Assembly: GCA_004000155.1 (NCBI GenBank)
Contig: RCSS01000498.1
Location: 1-13,248 of the forward strand
Length of the DNA stretch: 13,248 bases
DNA from: Tubulinosema ratisbonensis
Taxonomy: Eukaryota > Microsporidia > Tubulinosematidae
Direction of reading: 5' to 3'
Both the position numbers and the translations under genes were made by a program. The number at the start of each line of letters is the position of its first letter. Position 1 is the first letter of the stretch. The notes beneath the pieces were generated by a model. It was not told where the DNA came from. It ran no database searches and worked only from the letters and a program-made list of their open reading frames with translations. This document shows, piece after piece, positions 8,638 to 13,248 of this stretch.

Positions 8638-8851
8638 TTGATTATTTTTTTTTATCATATGGATATTCTAGATATGTTGATATTAGTTCTTCTTTTAGAA
8701 TTAAAAATGTTATAGAATAATAGTACTAAAAGGGTTATTTAATGTCCTTCTCTAAGATGTTTTAAGAAAAGTTTTTAATAAAGCATGCGTTCTTAATTCT
8801 ATATTTTTTACACCTCTAAACACAAAGTGACTAGGGCAACCAAGACACCCA
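8638..8851 (-). repeat. Right arm of long inverted repeat
   Basis: This is the partner of 6302-6515 in opposite orientation. The conserved core is ACAAAGTGACTAGGGCAACC near 8821-8841. Outside the arm no 8-11 bp target duplication matching the left flank was found. It lies about 120 bases upstream of the putative transposase ATG at 8518. Confidence 0.8.
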
Positions 8852-9264
8852 ATCAATAATTATTATTTAGTTAAAAAGATTTATCCTTTTCTTTATATTT
8901 AAAATAATATATTTAAATATTTTATTTTAAAGGAATCTTAAATAATTTAATATATTGGTCTTTATCTAAAACATGTAGAAATTGAATAATGATTTTTATA
9001 TATGTAATAAAAGAAACGCTTTTAATTATAAAATCTTAATTTTTTAATCATTTGTTGATTTCCATTCTAAAATAATTATTAGAAAAAAATACCCCTAAAA
9101 TTATTAATTTTAAAAAATTGAATTAAAAAAAAATGTTTTTAAACAACTAAATGAATCATAAAAAAGCATTTCTATAAAAAATAAAATAAAAAATTTTCAG
9201 ATAAAGCCATTTTTATGATTTTTTGTTCCAAGAAAGGAAATTTGTAACAATAAATATATCTAAA
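8852..9264. other. AT-rich intergenic spacer upstream of the HAD gene
   Basis: Nothing coding is seen. The sequence is made of A and T runs, and the last 60 bases before the gene are likely to hold its promoter. No clear TATA box can be singled out against this background. Confidence 0.5.
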
Positions 9265-9268
9265 CCCC
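9265..9268 (+). promoter_or_regulatory. CCC-type motif just upstream of the HAD gene start
   Basis: CCCC lies 7-10 bases before the ATG at 9275 in otherwise very AT-rich DNA. Microsporidian genes often carry a short C-run close to the start codon, linked to transcription start. It supports the ATG at 9275 as the true start; its role here is inferred. Confidence 0.5.
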
Positions 9269-9274
9269 GAAATC

Positions 9275-9976
9275 ATGTTATTATTTTTTATTACCTCTTG
9301 TAAATCTCTAATACCTATTTTGTTAAAACAAAAACAAGTTGATCGAATTAGTAAAACCGATAAATCAGTAAAGAATCTTTATTTGTTTGATTTCGATGGT
9401 ACGCTATACACTTCTACACCTAAATTAAAATACAAAGCAAACAAAGCACAAGAAAAATGTTTAAAGAAACATTTAGATAAAGAAAACTATAAAAAAGAAA
9501 TTACTTATAAAGAATTTGTTAAAAAATATACTTTTCCATTTTACGGATTAATAAGATTAGGACATGATCCACATACAGTTTTAAATGAAACTGTAAATAA
9601 AGTGTTTAAAAATTTTAAATTAGAAATTAGCGACAAAATAGTTGAGAAAATTAGAAACTTACCCGGTGACAAAATGATATTAACAAACAATCTAGCAGAG
9701 AAGGTAAAAGACATTATCAATGATTCAAAACTAAAAGATATTTTTACTTTTGTAATAGGTCCAGATTTTTATTCTAAAGATTTTATTTCTAAACCAAGTA
9801 AGAATGTTTTTCATATTTTAAACAATAAATTTAAAAATGATTTGCAATATGAAAATATATATTTCTTTGATGATGAAAGAAAAAATGTTGAGGAAGGTAA
9901 ATTAGTTAAATGGATAAGCATTGAGTGTACTTTTAAGGAAATGTTTGAGAAATTATCAAAATTAAATAAAAATTAA
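9275..9976 (+). CDS. HAD-superfamily hydrolase, probable Sdt1/Phm8-like pyrimidine 5'-nucleotidase
   Basis: This is a 233-residue HAD phosphohydrolase. All four HAD motifs are present: DFDGT (39-43) with nucleophile Asp39 and Asp41, Thr137 in LTNN (136-139), Lys173 in SKP, and Asp199-Asp200 in FFDDE, which bind Mg2+. A helical cap lies between motifs I and II (about 46-125), with YGLIRLGHD at 90-98 resembling the YGL segment of yeast Sdt1/Phm8 pyrimidine 5'-nucleotidases. The likely reaction is removal of phosphate from a nucleoside 5'-monophosphate, but the substrate is inferred from resemblance only. It is somewhat shorter than the yeast proteins. Residues 1-17 are hydrophobic (MLLFFITSC, LIPILL) and could be a signal or membrane anchor. 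No later Met precedes motif I, so the start at 9275 is the only plausible one. It is the only undamaged gene in the window and stands alone. Confidence 0.9.
   Translation: MLLFFITSCKSLIPILLKQKQVDRISKTDKSVKNLYLFDFDGTLYTSTPKLKYKANKAQEKCLKKHLDKENYKKEITYKEFVKKYTFPFYGLIRLGHDPHTVLNETVNKVFKNFKLEISDKIVEKIRNLPGDKMILTNNLAEKVKDIINDSKLKDIFTFVIGPDFYSKDFISKPSKNVFHILNNKFKNDLQYENIYFFDDERKNVEEGKLVKWISIECTFKEMFEKLSKLNKN
9965..9970 (+). terminator. Possible polyadenylation signal overlapping the 3' end of the HAD gene
   Basis: AATAAA sits just before the TAA at 9974-9976. Very short 3' UTRs with signals overlapping the stop are usual in microsporidia. In such AT-rich DNA the hexamer also occurs by chance. Confidence 0.3.
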
Positions 9977-11369
9977 TAATTAGTTTTACTATTAAATATG
10001 TATTTATTTCAAATTTTAGTTTTAAATTTAATTATAAAATAGGCTTGTTGGTGTTTCATATATAGTCTAGGTAAAGGAAAGTACATCTTGTTGTTAACAT
10101 GTATAATAAAAATTTCACAAGCAAAGCTTACTTTCACTGATTTTCTTTTTGATTTTAAAATATTTTTTTCATTGTTAACATAGACGATAAATTAAAATTT
10201 CCATTTCTTGCAATAAATTTAATAAAACTTGTTTTTGATATAAAAATGGTAAAAGACAATGATGCAAATTGTAAAAAATTAAAGAGAATACTAGAACTTT
10301 GATTGTAATTTAATGTATTGAATGTAAGAAAGATGCACCTTTTGATGCCTGGTGACTGTATTTATACAAAACCATTCACTACACACTATAATTATATAAA
10401 GTATTTATTTAATACAACTTTATGATAAAATATTGTCAGCATTTTGAATGTTTATAATGTTTTTTATTCTATTAATTTGAATGTTTTTATCGATTTTCTA
10501 TTCTTTATTTATCAATTTTATAAAAATATTTTTACATTTATTGATATTAAAAATAAATATTATTTTTTCTTAAATTAACCCTAGTTTTTATATAAATTAC
10601 ATAATTTTCAATAAGTTCATTTAAATTAAATTTTAAAACATGATTTAACAAAAGAACAAAATATTTATTTATTTATGTTAACATACTCTACAATTTTTAA
10701 GTTTTGTGACTTTTTAATTAAATTAATTCTCAATAAATCCAAAGAAAAGTTATTTTTCTTCGGTTTTTAATCAAAGTGTTTTTAAATTCTATTTTTGTTT
10801 TTAATTTTTATAATCTAATTACAACGAAATTCTATAAATTTTCTAATGTATGTTTATATCAGAAAAGAAAACAGTGAAGAAATAAGAAATTTTTATTAAA
10901 AAATCATAAATTTATTTTTTATGCTGAAATGTTTAGACTATTCATTTAAGAATTTTCACCAAATGAAAAAATAAAATTGTAAAAATATGTTTTTCTAAAA
11001 ATCAATTAATTTCAAAAAATGAATTGTTTTTATAATGAAATAATTATCTCATAAAAATATTAAATTATTATTTAAATATAAAATATATTTTCAAAATTAA
11101 ATGTAAATAATGGGGTTATTCTAAAATTATATATATGTAAAATTAAAAAATTAAAGAAAATTCAACGAACGCTATTATTTTATCAACGTAGCATATTTAT
11201 CTGTTAAACAAAGTAAATAAGTAATAAGAAAAGACCGAAAATTTTTTGTTTCAGTTTTTAAACTTTATTTGACTTTAAAATTTTACATATATACAAAAGC
11301 TAATGTTCAAAACTTGCTGTAAAAAACTGCCCCATAATTACATATGTATATATATAATTTTATATATAG

Positions 11370-11385
11370 GAAAAGCTATATGTAA
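11370..11385 (+). repeat. Short direct repeat, copy 1
   Basis: GAAAAGCTATATGTAA is repeated exactly at 11623-11638, and both copies follow a TATATA-rich stretch. They may be remnants of a longer duplicated unit. Confidence 0.6.
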
Positions 11386-11514
11386 TACGTCAGATCAAAT
11401 CAATTTGATTTTCAATGACATTTATAGGAAAATACAATAAAATTAACTTGCAATGCGAAAATTGTATAATTAGTGTCAAAAATATATAAACATAAGAAAA
11501 ACTATTTTATGCCC

Positions 11515-11533
11515 CGGTTTACTCAAGAAACCG
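11515..11533. repeat. Small stem-loop
   Basis: CGGTTT (11515-11520) pairs with AAACCG (11528-11533) around a 7-base loop, a locally G+C-rich spot in AT-rich DNA. Function unknown. Confidence 0.4.
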
Positions 11534-11622
11534 CCATGAATTAAATCTATAAATCAATTTTCTTAAATTTTGTAAAATGTAAGTTTTTTGGACAGGACAC
11601 TATATATAAAATTTAAATATAT

Positions 11623-11638
11623 GAAAAGCTATATGTAA
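11623..11638 (+). repeat. Short direct repeat, copy 2
   Basis: Identical to 11370-11385, 253 bases downstream. Confidence 0.6.
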
Positions 11639-11726
11639 AATTTATTTATACAAAAAATTTTACTATTATCTTAATTATGAAAAACAAAATAAGATGGGAC
11701 TAATCAATGAAAAGGGGCTTATCTAA

Positions 11727-11951
11727 ACGAGGCATTGTTTTAACTTCACTGAGGAGTCTAACAAATATAGAANCCATCCAATGTCNTACAAAAANCNCTN
11801 NAGCNTATTAGAAGNGNAATTAAGTATGCCATGTCAAGAAAANGTGATTAAGATCAAATACAATTTGCTATTATTCATCTATAGAACCTGTTTTATTGGT
11901 CAAAAGACTTCAGGCAGGAAATACAGAATGGATATATTTTTAGTTGTCTAA
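11727..11951 (+). pseudogene. Decayed coding-like fragment of unknown family, N-peppered
   Basis: A frame without a start codon is open for 74 codons, from just after a TAA at 11724-11726 to a TAA at 11949-11951. About nine Ns fall in it between 11773 and 11843. Visible pieces include NFTEESNKYR and FIGQKTSGRKYRMDIF. Purine-rich, partly open frames continue to about 12240 but switch phase. The cluster of ambiguous bases resembles that of fragment D, as if this too were a multi-copy repeat. I do not recognise the family; a transposon relic is the likeliest explanation. Confidence 0.3.
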
Positions 11952-12276
11952 TGAAACTTACAATAGAAAAGTAAATATTCTATCAGAAAATATTATGGAA
12001 TGTGGAATGTTAGAAGAAGAATGATTAGATTACGACGCTATAAAAAAGGTTTGAATAACTTAAATTTGCCAGATGACTAATCTGTGCAGAAAAGAATTAA
12101 GCTTAAAAAAGAAGTCTAAAAAATCNTTTAAATTTGAAATTTTGTCCAAAATTTAGAAAACATTAAAGAGGATAAAGAGAATTAAGAAAACCCCCAAATA
12201 AAAGAAGAATTTTCAACTAAAAAGAACTATAAGAAGGACCAAAAAGTTTAACAAGTTGCTTGATGCAATTTTGAAC

Positions 12277-13197
12277 CTATTTTTCAAATAAATAAGTAAA
12301 TTTATATTTATTGTCAATAATCTTATTATGTATATAGCAAACAGGAATAAACATTTCTACGTATCTTGTTATATGTTCATTATCAAAAACAGAATAAAAA
12401 CTTTTAAATTTATTTTTAAATGAATCAGACGCATTGTCAACATCTATTCATGTTTTCAAGTTCATTGTTAAATGTTCTTTATTATTATTGGTAATTATAA
12501 TGCCAGCATAAGATCTGAAGGCACAGTCTGCTATAACATGAAAATTATTATTATTTATAATGCTAGAATATTTATATAATTGACTATTCTTTAGTATTCT
12601 GCTTTCTTGAGATGACCCAAACCCAAACTTTATGAAGCGGAATCACTTTTTTAATCTACAGCGCATAAAAAATTTTGAGAAAATCCTTTTCAGATATTAC
12701 AAATGCTTGTTGTTGTATGGTATGCTTATCTATATATTTGTTCCTTTAGTTGCTGAATCGTATTCTTAACTCTATTCTTTAGAAAAAATCTTGACCTAAT
12801 TCTGTAAATTTATTAATAGAAGTTGATATTATTCTAAACTTTTCAATATTACATATTGCACTAGACATTTTCATTATAATTCTATACGCAAAGAATTTCA
12901 AGATTCCGAAAATTTCCCTAATTTTGCGATATGAGCTAATATTAGTTATGTAAAATAGTAAAAACGATAGTTCAACTTCTAAATTTTTATATTTTAGATG
13001 TAAATTACACTTTAGTTCGCTGGAAAATCCATAGAATATTTTTATGAGACCTTAAAGGTTTCTGACAATTGCTTTTCTGTTATTTATTTGTAGCTAAATG
13101 CCCAATTTATAGTGTAAATAATGCCTGGTTCGTACAATTGTCTAAATTTATTACAATTAATAATTGTTTTGAATATTTTATTATGTAAATTAATATT
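12277..13197 (-). pseudogene. PIF/Harbinger-like DDE transposase pseudogene
   Basis: This is a relic of a cut-and-paste transposase on the minus strand. Its N-terminal half reads from 13197 in one frame (stop TAA 13086), shifts frame near 13050, and is then open for 90 codons to a TAA at 12781, with helical stretches such as FFAYRIIMKM and ISTSINKFTELGQDFF. The DDE half lies in a single frame from about 12756 to 12277: KGTNI (family DGT, Asp lost), the strongly typical GSSQESRILKNSQLY at about 12615 (family GSxHDSRVxxNS), IADCAFRSYAG with a catalytic-type Asp, VDNASDSFKNKFKSF (family VERxFGxLKxRF), and IPVCYIHNKII (family CCILHN). Stops interrupt this half at 12732, 12699, 12645 and 12450. 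No terminal inverted repeats were found; one end probably lies beyond the window. No neighbouring second ORF of the Harbinger type is visible. Confidence 0.75.
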
Positions 13198-13248
13198 TTA
13201 TTTATTTTTTATTATGTCCCCAAATTATAATTGTACAAATCCAATTTT

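Larger units (their letters stand above)
6302..8851 (-). mobile_element. Candidate decayed Mutator-like element with long terminal inverted repeats
   Basis: The 2.55-kb interval starts and ends in the two arms of a 213-bp inverted repeat and encloses a MULE-type transposase relic on the - strand. Long inverted termini of 100-500 bp with the transposase near one end are typical of Mutator-like elements. On the other hand, no target duplication is visible, about 900 bases between the transposase relic and the left arm show no coding sign, and the left arm reads into a gag-like frame. The alternative is two inverted relics of a retroelement 5' end that happen to flank the MULE. Confidence 0.5.
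9977..11726. other. Gene-free AT-rich region
   Basis: No coding region, RNA gene or recognisable element was found on either strand over 1.75 kb. Small items are a TA-rich tract at 11341-11368, a hairpin CGGTTT/AAACCG at 11515-11533, and a 16-base direct repeat at 11370-11385 and 11623-11638. A 30-codon frame at 10333-10425 has no support. Confidence 0.55.

Noticed and set aside
6290..8865. Target-site duplication around the inverted repeat
   Set aside because: Flanks tried at several possible termini (for example TACCAGGG on the left against TCAATAAT on the right) do not match.
10333..10425. Small 30-codon open frame
   Set aside because: Too short, no homology recognised and no upstream signal.

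Overview
The window looks like an AT-rich stretch of a compact eukaryotic nuclear genome that has been invaded by transposons. A microsporidian with an enlarged genome is the best fit, but that is an inference. The reasons are: strong A+T bias by eye, no visible introns, one short intact gene with a C-run just upstream of its ATG and an AATAAA overlapping its stop, and decayed copies of element classes known from microsporidia. No rRNA, convincing tRNA or CRISPR array was seen.

Layout. 1-925 is gene-free AT-rich DNA. 927-5964 is a pile of Ty3/gypsy polyprotein fragments, all on the + strand: A (RT, 927-1509), B (RT to RNase H, 1511-2611), C (RT connection, RNase H, integrase, 2613-3587), B2 (zinc knuckle, protease, RT, 3589-5038) and D (RNase H, integrase, 5040-5964). 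A gag-like fragment in opposite orientation follows at 5966-6367. Each boundary at 926, 1510, 2612, 3588, 5039 and 5965 falls on a single N, and at most of them the protein domain order jumps. Some of this mosaic may therefore be assembly mis-joining of repeat copies rather than real nested insertions.

6302-8851 is bounded by a diverged inverted repeat of about 213 bp. Inside it, on the - strand, lies a badly frameshifted Mutator-like (MULE) transposase (8518-7441) that no long ORF reveals. It has a FLYWCH-like N-terminus, a TFKVVPK block, DFK and GCQFHW. This may be one decayed MULE with long terminal inverted repeats. The complication is that the repeat arms also carry an outward reading frame that runs into the gag-like fragment on the left.

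9275-9976 is the only intact gene: a 233-residue HAD hydrolase resembling the Sdt1/Phm8 pyrimidine 5'-nucleotidase group. 9977-11726 is gene-free. 11727-11951 is an N-peppered, partly open stretch of unknown nature. 12277-13197 (- strand) is a second hidden fossil, a PIF/Harbinger-like DDE transposase with in-frame stops and at least one frameshift.

There is no operon-like organisation. One housekeeping-type enzyme sits among fossils of at least three transposon classes.
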